64,000 nt of DNA from Allium sativum (GCA_030737875.1 CM060912.1:202691231-202755230), one strand, 5' to 3'; counted from the first letter of the stretch, positions 1-12,204 are shown. The notes: generated from the sequence alone by a model not told the origin. Translations and numbers: made by a program.

Positions 1-262
1 ACTTACTTAGGCAAGGCTTAGAAAAGGGGTCATGCATCATCTTGACGAAGAAAGGTGGCTCCTTTGAAGAAGAACCTTCATGAAACTCGCATAGCAATGT
101 TGATTTGGCCTCTATTTGGTGTAGCAAGCTTGCACCTTTTGATTTGAACCCGATTTGAATGCATAGGCTCTAGGGATTTGAGATGGAGGCCATGAGAGTA
201 GAAATTTGGCCATAGTTTAGTTACATGAGTGAATAATGAGGGTTTAGGGGTAGGTTTAGGGT

Positions 263-276
263 CTTTTATAGAGATT
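263..276 (-). promoter_or_regulatory. TATA box of LTR F
   Basis: Minus-strand sequence TCTCTATAAAAGAC. It lies about 130 bp downstream, in the LTR sense, of the GTCGAC array. The same arrangement occurs in LTRs A, B and E, which supports it as the core promoter. Confidence 0.6.
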
Positions 277-401
277 AGGATAGTTTTAGGCCCTTAGATT
301 AACCCTAGGACCAACCTGAACCGTCAGATTTCAAACCAGGCCCAAAAACCTAGCCAAGATGGAAAATAGGTGCACCAGACCAGAATCAGCCGACAAAGCA
401 A

Positions 402-455
402 GTCGACAGCCCTGTCGACATGCCTGTCGACAGCCCTGTCGACAGCCCAGTCGAC
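402..455. promoter_or_regulatory. Five GTCGAC palindromes at exact 12-bp steps
   Basis: GTCGAC begins at 402, 414, 426, 438 and 450, separated by near-identical 6-bp spacers (agccct, atgcct, agccct, agccca). It lies between the U3 start and the TATA box. LTRs B and E carry GTCGAC arrays in the same place with 12-bp steps. I infer an enhancer or protein-binding array; the binding factor is unknown. Confidence 0.6.
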
Positions 456-462
456 TTGTCTG

Positions 463-480
463 GGCGGGAATTTTCCCGCC
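463..480. promoter_or_regulatory. Inverted pair of E2F-like sites
   Basis: GGCGGGAA and TTCCCGCC flank a 2-bp spacer. TTTCCCGC is the known E2F consensus form, so this is a head-to-head E2F-like pair. It sits beside the GTCGAC array. One-base variants occur in both LTRs of element B (39820-39837, 44861-44878). Confidence 0.45.
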
Positions 481-701
481 TGGCCCCATTTCTGCATGTT
501 TCGAAATTCAAATTTCCCGAAAACTTCTTCGGGCCTTAACCGGGTCATACGGACTCCGATTTTCGAAAACTCAGACTCTATTTCGCGTATTTTTCCGAGA
601 CGAACGCAATGGCATAGCCCGTTTTACTTGATTCAGAATTTAAAATTAAATTCTGCCTTGATTCTCGTTTTAACATGTTATTGAAATACGGGTTGTTACA
701 C

Positions 702-2084
702 AATGTAGTGTGCAAACTTGACAAGGCTATTTATGGATTAAAACAGGCTCCCAGAGTATGGTTCAACAAGCTAAAGGCAACTCTATCAAAATTTGGATAT
801 AATTCAGCAAAATCAGACAATTCACTGTTCACAAAATTCTCAGCCAATACTGTGACCTATGTTCTAATCTATGTAGATGACTTTTTAATCACAGGCAATT
901 GCAATGATGAAATCAGAAGCATCACTAACCAATTGAACAGTGAATTTTCTATTAAAGACCTGGGTGAGCTATCATACTTTCTAGGAATTGAAGTCAGCAG
1001 AAGCAAAGACAATGAACTTCAGCTGAGTCAAAGAAAATACATTTCAGAAATTCTTGCAAGGACAGACATGAACAAAGCCAATTCCCTGCCTACACCTATG
1101 GTCACTAATCTACACTTAAGCAAGGAAAATGGTGAACCTACTTGCAATGAAAAGTTATATAGAAGCATAATAGGAGCCCTACAATATGTCACTATAACTA
1201 GACCAGACATAGCTTATAGTGTGAACAAAGCAAGCCAATTTATGCAAAAACCACTGAGTGATCACTGAAAAGCTGTCAAAAGAATTTTAAGGTACTTAAA
1301 AGGGACAATCCATCAGGGACTGATACTGAAACCTAGCAGCAACTTAAATATTAATGCCTATTCAGATGCAGATTGGGCAAATGATCATGATGATAGAAAA
1401 TCCACAAGTGGGTACTGCATATATTTAGGTAAGAATCCAGTATCATGGTGTGCAAAAAAACAAAGTACTGTGTCTAGATCTAGTACAGAAGCAGAATATC
1501 GCAGTGTTGCAAGTGCAACAGCAGAAATAATGTGGATACAGTCACTATTAAGCGAGCTAAACATCAAATCAAGCACCAAAGCAACAGTGTGGTGTGACAA
1601 CATGGGTGTTATAGCCTTAACAGCAAATCCAGTATTGCATTCTAGAACTAAACATCTTGAAATTGACATATACTTTGTAAGGGAACTTGTGCAAAGAGAT
1701 AAGCTTCAAGTGAATTACGTACCTTCAACTTACCAGATAGGCGACATACTGACCAAACCTCTGTCCAGAACTCGATTTGAAAGCCTAAGAGACAAGCTGT
1801 GTGTTGCAGAGATTAAAAGCCCTCAACTTCAAAGTGGTGAACGCAAATTTCAAACCCTAGAAGCAAATTCCAGCAAATCTTTAACCCTGAAGCTCGATCC
1901 GACACCAAAGTATCAATCTTGGCACAGATCGATCAACAGCGACTCAAATTCCATCACCATGAGAGGATTCGACTTCAGAAATTTGAAGTCATCAACCACA
2001 AACACAAAGGATGAAAAGCAGACTACCGCATGGAGACCAAGACTTAAAAAGAGTAAAATCGATGCTAAAAATGAAGGAAGATAA
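702..2084 (+). pseudogene. Ty1/copia reverse transcriptase-RNase H, 3' part of pol
   Basis: One continuous reading frame encodes the C-terminal half of RT and then RNase H of a Copia retrotransposon. RT shows LDKAIYGLKQAP near 711-750 and the catalytic YVDD near 870-881. RNase H shows SDADWA, then STEAEY, and the DN of the CDN motif; the frame continues to the stop at 2082-2084. A single in-frame TGA at 1266-1268 falls where copia proteins normally have a tryptophan after the RT (HW, then KAVKRILRYLKGT). The 5' part (gag, protease, integrase, RT N-terminus) is missing because LTR F inserted at 701. The low damage suggests a fairly young element. Confidence 0.93.
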
Positions 2085-2165
2085 TTAAAGACAGAAGCAA
2101 GAAGACGATTTAGAAGAGCAGCCATTTTTTAGTTTTCAAACCCTAGATCTGAAAATAGGGTTTGC

Positions 2166-2188
2166 GGGGGGGGGGGGGGGAGGGGGGG
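2166..2188 (+). other. Candidate Copia polypurine tract and LTR start
   Basis: A nearly pure G run broken by one A lies 80 bp after the Copia stop codon, where the polypurine tract is expected. A TGG at 2191 could open the 3' LTR. A TATA-like ttataaatac near 2288-2297 fits an LTR promoter. I could not find a convincing LTR right end, so the LTR is not delimited. Confidence 0.4.
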
Positions 2189-2399
2189 TATGGAGAATAC
2201 AATTATCTTCATACCGTCCATTATACAATACATATGGGCCAAGGCCCATCTATTCTTTGTTTTGTTTTATAGCCCAATGTTGTACATTATAAATACAACT
2301 ATCATGTACAGTTTGCATTATCGAAAAATACAATTCCGTTTAATGGTCGAACGTGAGTTTCACGTCAGAGTATGTTAGAAGTATATGAGTGGTTGTTGG

Positions 2400-3539
2400 A
2401 TTGCCGTTCGAGGGAATGATGATGTGTTTGGTTATAGGTCGGTTGAGGCTGTTTGTTTGTGACAATGTGGATGCTAAGTGCAGAGACTGCTGTTTGGTGT
2501 TTTCGCACTAGATGGTGGGTGTTTGTTTTGCAGGTAAGTTTTCAAGCTATGGTCTTGGATTATGGTTTTGCTGATTTGTTATGGTTTTGCTGATTCTGTT
2601 ATTGTTTAAGTCATCTCTGGTTGAAGTGTACTTGTGTTTTTTATTTATATTGTTCTTATGTTCGGTAAAATGGCAGAACAACTTGCAAGTCACCTTGTTT
2701 CAAGTAAGCCTCTGCCAAAATTTTCATAAAACAAGCCTACATCTGCGACTTCAGTCGGACACCGCCGTAACCCGATGCCAAAATTTGTTTGTTTAACTGT
2801 TGCTGCATCTATCGACAACCATGGAAGTGATTACAATTTTTTTTTAAAAAAAGCATATATGTTGTCATATTTGACAGAAAACACACATAAAATTGTTTCC
2901 TCAATGTATGTGCATTATTTACATGAAACTTCGTCTTTGCAATACAGAGTACCTAATAAATCAAGGAAAAACAAATTTACCAATGTTTATTAAAACATTA
3001 TTTTACTTTTACGTTACGACTCCAGAAATGTCTTAACCCAAGCAGCTCAACGTCGGAACGTGAAAATGGTGCTCAAACTTATGTTTAGCATTTGTACATT
3101 GAATTTGACTAGTATTTTATAAGTTTTGTAATTTTACTAAACTGAGATGTTGTTGGTTTATAATTACAAAATTAAATACAAAATAAGCAAAACTGATTGA
3201 ATTTCTTCTCCTTTTACTTTTGAATACTTGCAAAATCTGATTGATTTTTCCCTTATTACTGAAAAAAATAGGGTGAAAGCTGACGTTTAAATTTGCATAA
3301 AAAAATAGGGTGCTGTAGTTGCAGGGTTATGCTGTACCTGACACTAGAGTTTAAGTTTGAAACGGTGGTTTGAGGTATGGTTAGTCGAGTAGAATGGTAG
3401 CAGAAATCAATGAAGCTGCATGGAATAGGAGCGTGATTGCTTTAACGATGGAAGGTTGGTGTGTGACGAGTGGCAAGAGGTAGCAGTTTTGTCCATGTTG
3501 ACTGTTGCTAATGATTCATCCTTCTAATTTCCCTTCCAG
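2400..3539. other. Unassigned AT-rich sequence
   Basis: No recognisable coding region or repeat boundary. It probably contains the end of the Copia LTR and the left part of the segment carrying the gene fragments. Isolated splice-like signals occur (for example gttttgcag then gtaagt near 2525-2539), but no exon is recognisable. Confidence 0.4.
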
Positions 3540-4290
3540 TTTTTGGACCATACAAAGATTCAAATGTAGACACCCTATTACCTAAACTGGTCTTCGATGC
3601 CCTTAATCTTGCTGGGCTTTCTATGGGTTTGTGGAAGGTATGAAATTGCCTATATAACTTCTATATATTTAAACAGCAAATGAGCCAACGTTATCTGTTT
3701 ATTCGTTCTTTATTGCAGATCAACGCATTGGGTATTCTTCCAACTCGTGCATAAGATTGGATTTCATCACTACCCCCGCACAGGTTAATCTTATTCTCAT
3801 AGCGAGTCTAAATAAACATGCAGTCCTCGTATTAAATTAAATGCGGTGATCTTCAATTTGATAATGGTGGCACGATATATGCTTATGTCACAGTATTGAT
3901 TGCCCTTGTGAAGTCAGATATTCATTCTTTTTAGTTGTGATAGATTCACAATATTTTGGTTCAATCACAAACTTTCCAGAATGTTCTTATTTATAAATGA
4001 GCTTGAATATCATTCATGGTATAAAAGTTAATATATGTTTTCATTTGAAAATTTGATAGGTAGACACAGCATAAGTTTCAGTCTCAGTCCAAACAAAAGA
4101 AATCATATTTTTTTGGTCTTTATGTTTGTGTTTATCCAAATGAACAATAAAAGTTATGGATGGTTTAAGTTCGTGTATTTCCAGGATATTTTAATATTCC
4201 CATTACCAACAAACTTTTGCTTATAAGTTGTAACTGTTTTTTACTTGTGCAGGAAGGGGGCTGGTTATTTGAACAACTGCTGGTAGTACA
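3540..4290 (+). pseudogene. EMC4: EMC4 (ER membrane protein complex subunit 4) gene fragment
   Basis: Two consecutive exons with intact splice sites match the C-terminal part of plant EMC4, a subunit of the ER membrane protein insertase. Exon 3540-3637 encodes FGPYKDSNVDTLLPKLVF and continues to GLWK. Exon 3719-3783 encodes INALGILPTRA, a TAA stop at 3752-3754, then DWISSLPP. Boundaries are cttccag/t..aag/gta and attgcag/at..cag/gtt. A third, decayed exon may start at 4252 after gtgcag (GG of the EVEYSGGG tail). The upstream exons are absent. Kept introns show that it was copied as genomic DNA. The in-frame stop makes it non-functional. Confidence 0.8.
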
Positions 4291-4479
4291 AAGTTTGCTT
4301 GATTGTGACGGGACTGCATTGGTCTGGGACCAAGAACAGTAAAATCCATGAGCATAGGTATTTGTGATATGGTATTAAACAATGTAATAGTTATAAATGC
4401 TATCTGCTTTCAGTACTGATTCATACGTTGTATTTTGACTTTTCCAAAATATAGTTAGTTGAAGAGTTTGCACTGGTAA

Positions 4480-4909
4480 AGGAGGTGAAACTGCACCAGC
4501 TTTTTCCTGCTCATGCCCAGCAGCCCAAATTAGTAGAGTGCCAGCATCACTCCATGTCAACTCCTTTTGAAAGTATAATTGTAAGCAATTCAGTGTTCCC
4601 TATACCAGCAACATGGTGCAAAGGTGTTCCTCCTAACTCACTTACAATGATAGGATCTGTTGCTTGCTCCACAAGGTAATTTACCATGTCAAAGTGTCCT
4701 TGACGTGATGCATGAATAAGAGAAGTCTCACCGTCTTCATCTCTGATACTCATTTCAATTTTCAGTTCCTCAATCAAAAATTTGCATATCTCAGTCCTCC
4801 TTTCCCTTGCTACAAAATGAAGAGCATTCCTCTTATTTGCATCCTTGATGTCAGCTATGGTTAGTAGGGTGGTTGGAGTGGTTCGGCGTGGATGCGATGG
4901 TGTTGGCAT
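4480..4909 (-). pseudogene. Ankyrin-repeat protein gene fragment
   Basis: Minus-strand coding remnant with three ankyrin repeats. From about 4850 downward it reads ANKRNALHFVARERRTEI, then DEDGETSLIHASRQGHFDMV, then LGGTPLHHVAGIGNTELL. A deletion and frame change near 4547-4560 leads into SDAGTLLIWAAGHEQ in another frame. The repeats match a plant ankyrin protein family that normally continues with GVDV..SDAGTPLIWAAGHGQ. Both ends are missing. It lies between the EMC4 and Pumilio fragments but in the opposite orientation, so the cluster cannot be one transcription unit. Confidence 0.8.
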
Positions 4910-5105
4910 AGCTCAGGTTGGGGAAGAGGGAGTCCGAGGTGAACTGTAGCGGCGGAAAGGCGGGTGGAGGATGTCAGTGAGCGGAGAGGAGGATAAAGAT
5001 GGTGACTTCATGGGCTAGACAATTTGTTGAATCTTCTTTTAAAGCAGTCCATTTAAACAAATTTTACATAGTCTGATTTATGTTTTTTTTTTCTTGGGAT
5101 GTTAG

Positions 5106-5448
5106 GTGATGATGGAAGATCAGTTTGGGAACTATGTTCTGCAGAAAGTCCTGGAGACATGCAATGATAAGCAGTGTCAACTGAATCTTTCTCGAATCAA
5201 AGCTCACTTAACCTATGGAAAACATATTGTTGCTCGTGTACAGAAACTTTTAGCAGCTGCAAGTACGTATTTATGAAATTTTACAATGTATATTGAAATA
5301 ATAATATGTGTTGTTTGTCTGTTAATATTCAGAAACATAGTTTGGAAGGAACTTTATAAGCTCATATTTGACTAAACATTCTAACAATTTTTTGACTGTA
5401 GAGGGAAGAAACGCCAATCATCCTGCTAATCACTTGAACATGGCCTAA
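5106..5448 (+). pseudogene. Pumilio (PUF) RNA-binding protein, last repeat fragment
   Basis: Exon 5106-5262 encodes [19 protein letters not shown] followed by [20 protein letters not shown], the final PUF repeat and C-terminal cap of a plant Pumilio protein. About six residues usually present between HL and TYGKHIV are missing. A donor (aa/gtacgt) and acceptor (ctgtag at 5396-5401) would join it in frame to a short last exon 5402-5448 ending in TAA. The fragment is therefore splice-competent at its 3' end. All upstream PUF repeats are absent. Confidence 0.78.
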
Positions 5449-6145
5449 AGGATGTCTCTATTTGTTTATCTTTCTATAGTTTTCTTCTATCAGATTAAGT
5501 ACTTTAGAAATATAAACTGTAAGGTAAATAAAATGAGATACATATTAAAATGCGTTCTTATATGCAGGGAGAAATTGGACATCATTCATGTATACCCTGG
5601 AGAAAAGAAGATAGCTGAAGACATGGCAATTAGAGGAGCAATTGTGTGAAACATTTGACATATTGAATCATCAAGGTATCTTAGCTTTAGTAGAAAATTT
5701 GAAAACCTGATTTTTGCGCATGGATGTAATAGATAAAAACTTCTAAAATTTTATGCGAATTTACGCGATTGCTTATTCATAGGTTGAATTTGACAGAATT
5801 AATTCATTTTATTGCTGCACGTGTTATTAATTGGTTGAATCTAGTAAAATGTAACAAAACATAAAATTTATGTTGTGAAATTAGTTTATGTTTGTAGCTT
5901 GTCTTTTTTTAATTTTCAATAATCACTTGGAACATTAATGTACGTTTTTATTTCAAAGTTTCAAATACATTTTTATTTATTGACATTAATATCTAGTATC
6001 TCAACTCAGGTTTTTGTTTTGGATCGAAGTGAAGAATGATGCCGAAAAATGTTGCTGTATTAGGGTATTTCATAGTTTAGGCTATATCAAATGTTCGAAA
6101 TTTATGAATCACTTCTATTATGGATTATGGACAGTATAATTGAAG

Positions 6146-6198
<53 letters not shown>

Positions 6199-6300
6199 GT
6201 GTGTGTGTTGGTCTTATCTTATTCAGTTTGCATTTGTCATCAATTTGATTTTATCGTAAATGATTATAATATTGCATACAATAATTGTTTCTTATAAGAA
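5449..6300. other. Unassigned sequence after the Pumilio fragment
   Basis: This may be the former 3' flank of the Pumilio fragment. A 27-residue open stretch behind a tatgcag acceptor (5568-5649, stop TGA) is not recognisable. A (TA)n microsatellite occupies about 6147-6195. Confidence 0.4.
6147..6195. repeat. (TA)n microsatellite
   Basis: About 24 uninterrupted TA units followed by a short TG run. Confidence 0.95.
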
Positions 6301-6308
6301 GAGCTTTT

Positions 6309-6619
6309 TTGCATCGGCTACCGGTATCAGAAGCAATAGAGTGATATTTTGCATGAATGCTTAAAAACAACCGATGCAAAATAAGGTTGGGTCAAAGGTA
6401 ATGACCTATATATCACACAAGTTGGCAGGGGTATGTTGCAAAAATATATTTTTGCACCGGTTATTTCTAACAACCGATGCAAAATTGTAGTTGTTGCATC
6501 GGCCTTGAAACCGATGCAATTATTTTTACCTTGTTGCATCGGTTGCATATGCATCGGTTGCTGAACTGATGCAACAGGGGGGTAAACAACCGATGCAACT
6601 GACCTATTTTGTTGTAGTG
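6309..6619. mobile_element. CACTA transposon terminus with subterminal repeats
   Basis: Read from 6619 leftwards the sequence is CACTACAACAAAATAGG, a canonical CACTA terminus. Inside it are at least nine copies of TTGCATCGG or its complement CCGATGCAA, in both orientations (6309, 6371, 6474, 6494, 6511, 6534, 6549, 6590 and a variant at 6567). Such subterminal arrays bind the transposase in this superfamily. The element extends left, so the gene fragments at 3.5-5.5 kb lie on its interior side. I did not find a matching left CACTACAACAAAA end in the window. No transposase coding sequence is present. Confidence 0.85.
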
Positions 6620-7466
6620 AAGTCATATATTGAAATCAGGGCGCAATTAAAGGATTATACAATCCTATATTAGCATCACCATTTCATCATAGGTACATGG
6701 ATCGAAACAAAAAATCAACTTGAGAGCAAAAAAAAAAAAAAAAAAAAAATCAAATAAATTTTAACTTACAAGAGTTTCGATCAAGAGAAATCCCAAATCG
6801 ATCACAAGTGAATATCCAAGAGCAACAATCATCTAAGCATCTTTTTCTTTCCAGAACAATCATCAATCGATCGATTTGAGGATGAAGAAAACTCTAGACG
6901 CCGCCATTTGTTTTCTCCAGATAAAAGAGGAATGTGATCGGGAGTATTGAAGAAAGGAGGGGGAACCTTTTTCTTAAGTGGGTCAGTCATTTGTGTTTAA
7001 GTGATAAAGAGGAGACTTTATTTTTAATTAATCTAGGTTTTTAGATTTTTTGTTTTATTGTTGTATTTTTTTCTTTTGAATCGTCCAAGAAGTTTCTAGA
7101 GTTTGTAAAATTCTAGGGGAATCTATTTAGGGTATTAACAGGCAGTTTACTAGTGTTTGTAAAACTAAGGGAAATCTGGTTTAGGGGATATAGACCAGTC
7201 TAGAGTTTTGAGGGTAGGGCTAGAATAGGAGCGAGGGGTTCGCAAGTTTACATGGTCTTGTAAGCGGGATCTGTTCTATCACCTAGTAGAAACTTTAGGA
7301 ATGCAGGAGTAGGCAGAGTCTTGCTGAAGCTAGGTGTCTATATGTGTTATTTCCTTTTTGCTTTTTATTTTTGCTGCATTCTATGATCTGATTTTTTATA
7401 TCTCGCTTAATTTTCAATAAACCATTTTCACACCCCCCCCCCTCTAGGGTTAATCTAGATCCAACA
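6620..7466. other. Unclassified sequence with poly-A run and C-run
   Basis: No coding region. It has an A run at about 6730-6749 and ends in a C run (7434-7442) followed by ctctagggttaatctagatcc. The T-rich stretch with ttcaataaacc before a C run resembles the 3' part of a Copia LTR or leader, but I cannot prove it. It ends abruptly where the D2 homology starts. Confidence 0.35.
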
Positions 7467-8769
7467 AAATGAAGCTGTTATAAGACCCTGGTCCCATCAC
7501 ACAATGCAACGCAAGCCAGAGGATAGAGTTTTCCCTTATAGTAGCCAAACATGCTTGGTACGTTAAAACAAATCATTTGATACTATTATAAGTGCATAGT
7601 GTATAAATAACTTCAAATATAAATGTATCAATCCTAGGCGGCATGGGTACCATATATCATGTCGCCAATACTAGGCTCTACAAGCAAAACCGCAAATGTC
7701 ACGTATTGGAAGTTGGATTTCTATTGTGAACCAAGGCAAGGGATCGTCCTTAACGCTTCGAGACTGTCTAGCCCGAGCCTCAGGAACAGAACGCATCGTC
7801 CCTTAGGAGCCACAGGGTCGGTCCACTCGATGTGGATTAAAATGCCTGAACACTACGTTTCCCGCCCTATAGGGCGTAAACTGGTCTGTATAAAGACCAT
7901 CCATCGGCCCCGGAATGACCGATGTAACCGAGGCGCCTCGCTATCCATCATCCACATAAGTAAAACGTCAGGGCTTGTAAAACGCTGACACCACTCCTAG
8001 CTAGAAGGAAATGCATGCCCTCCCTGGATCCTTCTCCCGTTTCTGGTTCACACCGGGGTGTGAGTCTCGCGAAACAACGCTACACAAAGCTATGCTATAT
8101 TAAAGCCGTGTTTTGATCATCAACCACAAGACTCTGCTTTTCAACAGAAGCCTTAATCATTTGCATCCCAACATGCCACACAGGCAATTCACGCTATGCA
8201 ACCGACGTCTATCAATCACACAGAGTGAAATCCGATGTCAGACACACATCCATTTACAAGTTCGTTCTGGGTCTGAACGAAACCGGAGGCACCTTATTCC
8301 TCCCCCATATATCCAATATCTGGTCGATCTCCACACATATCCGGTCGATCTTCAAGTACGTCTGGATGATCACCACTTATTACCTTGTCTTGGGTGTACA
8401 GCCCAATCAAGTCATCAGTAATCATCCAAACGATGTGAAGACTTCCGGTCTTCAACCACCATCTTTATCCTCGACACATCGTCGAATTAGTTATTCAGAA
8501 TGGGATAAACCCAATCTTTCTGAATAACTCGCGTATATAATAAACAAGTGCTATAAAAACACAACATATGCCTTATTCCAATCCAGAATATTCCTTTATT
8601 TAAATATTCTTATACTTTGGGAAAGGTTCCCATTAATTTATCAAAGATAAATTTTTTAAATTTATTCTTTAATCTTCCTTTGGATATCATTTCAATCTAA
8701 TTAAAGATGCATTAAAGCTCCACTTTGTTTTATTCTTCCCGAAAATCAATATTATCGATTGTTTAACTT

Positions 8770-9680
8770 AGAAAATCATATCCTGTCTTTAATTGGGTTA
8801 AAGAACCAATGTCATTTAAAACACGGTTCACGATAACCCCAAAATCACTTTCCATTCCATCAACCTTTAACCGTAAATTAGCAAGTGAACAATTCCCTAA
8901 GTATTAACCCCGAAGGGCGAAACCAACACCAGATCAATACCCAAGAAACCATTCAACTTAACTAATTTCCAGTTTGTTTCTGATTTTCTTAACTCCATTG
9001 GGTCTAAGAACAGTATTATTAAAGATACCATTCACGACAACCCAAAATCTTATTCATGTCTTTAACTGGGTTAAAGAACCAATGTCCTTTAAAACACGGT
9101 TCACGATAAACCCAAAATCACTTTCCATTCCATCAGCCTTTAACCGTAAATTAACAAGTGAACAATTCCCTAAGTATTAACCCCGAAAGCCGAAACCAAC
9201 ATCAGATCAATACACAGGAAACCAACTTAACTAATCTCTAGTTAGTTTCTTATTTTCTTAACTCCATTGGGTCTAAGAACAGTATTATTAAAGATACCAT
9301 TCACGACAAACCAAAATTTTATTTCTCTCTTTAACTGGGTTAAAGAACCAATGTCCTTTAAAACACGGTTCAGGATAAACCCGAAATCACATTCCATTCC
9401 ATCAACCTTTAACCGTAAATTAGCAAGTGAACAATTTCCTAAGTATTAACCCCGAAGGCCGAAACCAACATCAGATCAATACACAGGAAACCATTCAACT
9501 TACCTAATCTCCAGTTAGTTTCTGATTTTCTTAACCCATTGGTTCTAAGAACATTATTATTAAAGATACCATTCACGACAACCCAAAATCTTATTCCTAT
9601 CTTTAACTGGGTTAAAGAACCAATGTCCTTTAAAACACGGTTCACGATAAACCCAAAGACCAATTTCAATTCCATTCCAA
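8770..9680. repeat. Tandem repeat of about 270 bp inside D2
   Basis: Three full units and a partial one. The phrase taaccccgaa recurs at about 8905, 9178 and 9447, and ttaaagaaccaatgt at about 8799, 9071, 9341 and 9614. Units are more than 90 percent alike by eye. D1 has only a short, diverged equivalent (59040-59300), so the array expanded in the D2 lineage. Confidence 0.85.
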
Positions 9681-11559
9681 TTAAATATCAATTACTTGGT
9701 ATACTTCATTAAATCTAAATAAAAAGATTTAATCTTTTCTCAGCTGGTTTCAAGAACAGTGTTAGTGAAGACTCCATTCAAGACAAGCCCCAAACCCAAT
9801 TTGATATTAAATACAAGGCTCTAAATAGAAAATATATCGGCTTATATTCAATATAAAATACCACCACCAACAAATATCATATTGGAAAAAACGATATAAA
9901 TATATCTTTCAAATTTCCATAACAATATTTGTATAATCATGAAATCCAACATCGAAATATTCCGAAAACAATTTTGATTCAAATCCATTCCAATTTATAT
10001 ATTGGAAATCCGGGTTATTTTCAAAACCATTTCAAATCCAATTTATTTATTTAAAAATAATTGGATTATAATTCTAGTTCAAAACTAGTTCTTTTCGATA
10101 AAAATCTATTTTTATCTTTTCAACTATGGAATTTTTCACTCCAATTCTTTCCAAATCATTTCTTATGATTTTACACTAATTATTAATATTTTTAATAATT
10201 TTATAGAGGCCCGTACAGTCGATTTCCATAAACGGTCATTGAACTGCACTTACAACGACCTTTTCCAATTTTGATTTGGACATAATTCCAAATCCAACCG
10301 TTATATTGCAAATATATAATATTCGTTAGAAAGCTCTTTTCGATATGAACCCAACAGTTCCAGTTTTAGGAGAATCCGACAGTCGGATCTCCTGTAATGT
10401 CCATTCGAAGTCACCGGTCGAATTTCGTGAACTACCGCAGCGCGGCGCGTTATATTCAGGGCATTAAATATATATATATTATATATATTTCGTCGATTTC
10501 CTTTCAGAACGTATTTTATAAATCGTTTTAACTTCGTTTTCGAAACGATTTCACCTTCGTATTCAATTTCAAATCAAAATTGAATATTCCATATCATCGA
10601 TATATAAATGATAGTATTTTCAAAACATTATATTTTGAAATCAATTCCTTTTCGATATTCATTATAAAAATGAATAAAATCGATATAAATATCATTCATG
10701 TCAAAATGGCGTGAATCTAATCAACACGGCTTTATATATTTAAATATATTCATGTCCATCCCAAATCGGACGTCAAAATCAAATTTTGATCCTTTACTGA
10801 ATATTATTTTTAAAAATATTCATTATTTTAAAACAATCGTTATTTTAAAATAATCGTTATTTTAAAATAATCGTTATTTTAAAATATTCATTACTTTCTG
10901 AACCGGAACCTGACATAGTCAATTATATATAATTTGATTTATATGGATTTCATACACACATGTATATAACAACAATCAAACACAGTCAACCATCATCCAG
11001 AGTGCATTCTACACTGCATAAGCATCAAATATAAATATTTAACGCTTACAACAGTCTGTTAATCAATCGATCGACATACAGCTAATTATTGGGACTAGTG
11101 CATGTCCTATATCACTCCAATACTCGTGTGGGGTTCCAATCAACGAATAATTAGTTTTATTTGTGTAGTTGGGCGATGTGTAAAATTTATCGTCCCAATC
11201 AATATCAGTTAAATGTGTGTACATAAACAAATCGTTCGATTTGTTTATGGATATTTATTCTATTCATATACACGTTAAAAGTTATATTTTTAACTATAAA
11301 ATATTTTATTCCATTACATCACACAATCAACTTTCACAACATAATCAAACAAACAAGTCGTCAATGGTCTATGGACAATGGGCGTCGGGTGTTGCTAAGC
11401 ACCGTCTGCATCCTAGTATATATTTTAACTAGAAATAAAATAAAAGTGAGGAGTTCTCATACTTGGGAACCACTCCTCCAGTTTTATTTCTGAAATTCGA
11501 AACAACTTGGATTTGCCCTAAATTCCAATGCGATCCTTTCCCGCTGTTCGTAGTAAAAA

Positions 11560-12060
11560 TCGCATTTTTAATATGATGTTTATTTTAAAAATCACATTTT
11601 TATAATGGCACTTTATATATAAAAATCATATATTTTTACAATGCTTCTTTCTATATAAAAAATATATTTTTATAACTCTCTTCATATTATAAAAATCATA
11701 TCTTTTTAGAACAAAAGATTATATTTTTACCTCTCTACAAATATAAAAACCATATTTTTAATTTGCTATAAGTATAAAAATCATATTTTTATAACCATTC
11801 TCATATATATAAAAAATCTAATTCTTGCATAGCTAAAAATCATATTTTTACTTCATTAAAAAAAAAATTTACTACGATAAAAATTATAGTTTCTTTCTTT
11901 ACCATTTAAACAATAAAAATCATATTTAAATTAAAAATCAAATCTAAATTAAGAATCAAATCTCATCTTTACTTCTTGAAAAAAAATCAAATCTTTACTT
12001 TATAAAAATCTAATTTTTATAACTCTTATATGATAAAAATCTAATTTATAGAACTTTAAA
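11560..12060. repeat. Degenerate AT-rich repeat field in D2
   Basis: Irregular repeats of about 20-40 bp built on taaaaatcatattttta, itself nearly palindromic. The same position in D1 (56220-56760) holds different AT-rich units, so the field is conserved in place but not in sequence. Confidence 0.75.
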
Positions 12061-12204
12061 ACTGAGAATAAATTCACCTCTTTATACATATAGTCGAATA
12101 TATTTTTCAAAGATTATTACATCTAAAAAAATTTGAAAAGGAAATAAAAATAAATGTAAATAAATAGAAAACTCCCCTTATTTCGATTTTTATTTCTTCT
12201 ACAG

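Larger units (their letters stand above)
1..700 (-). mobile_element. Element F: partial gypsy LTR (minus orientation)
   Basis: This is the U3-side part of a long gypsy LTR read on the minus strand; the rest lies left of the window. The right edge is tgttaca at 694-700, which read on the minus strand is the LTR start TGTAACA. Shared with the other LTRs here are the block around 545-615 (cggactccgattttcg, then cgagacgaacgcaatgg), a minus-strand TATA box at 263-276, and a palindrome array at 402-455. It interrupts a Copia RT gene at 701, so caatg (701-705) should be the target duplication, but its partner would lie outside the window. No coding sequence is visible. Confidence 0.85.

Noticed and set aside
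6327..6626. 99-codon minus frame over the CACTA end
   Set aside because: It overlaps the repeat-rich CACTA terminus and reads through transposon repeats; no protein similarity recognised.
7659..8527. Open frames of 100-109 codons in D2
   Set aside because: They lie in LTR sequence whose homologue in D1 does not keep them open, so not under coding constraint.
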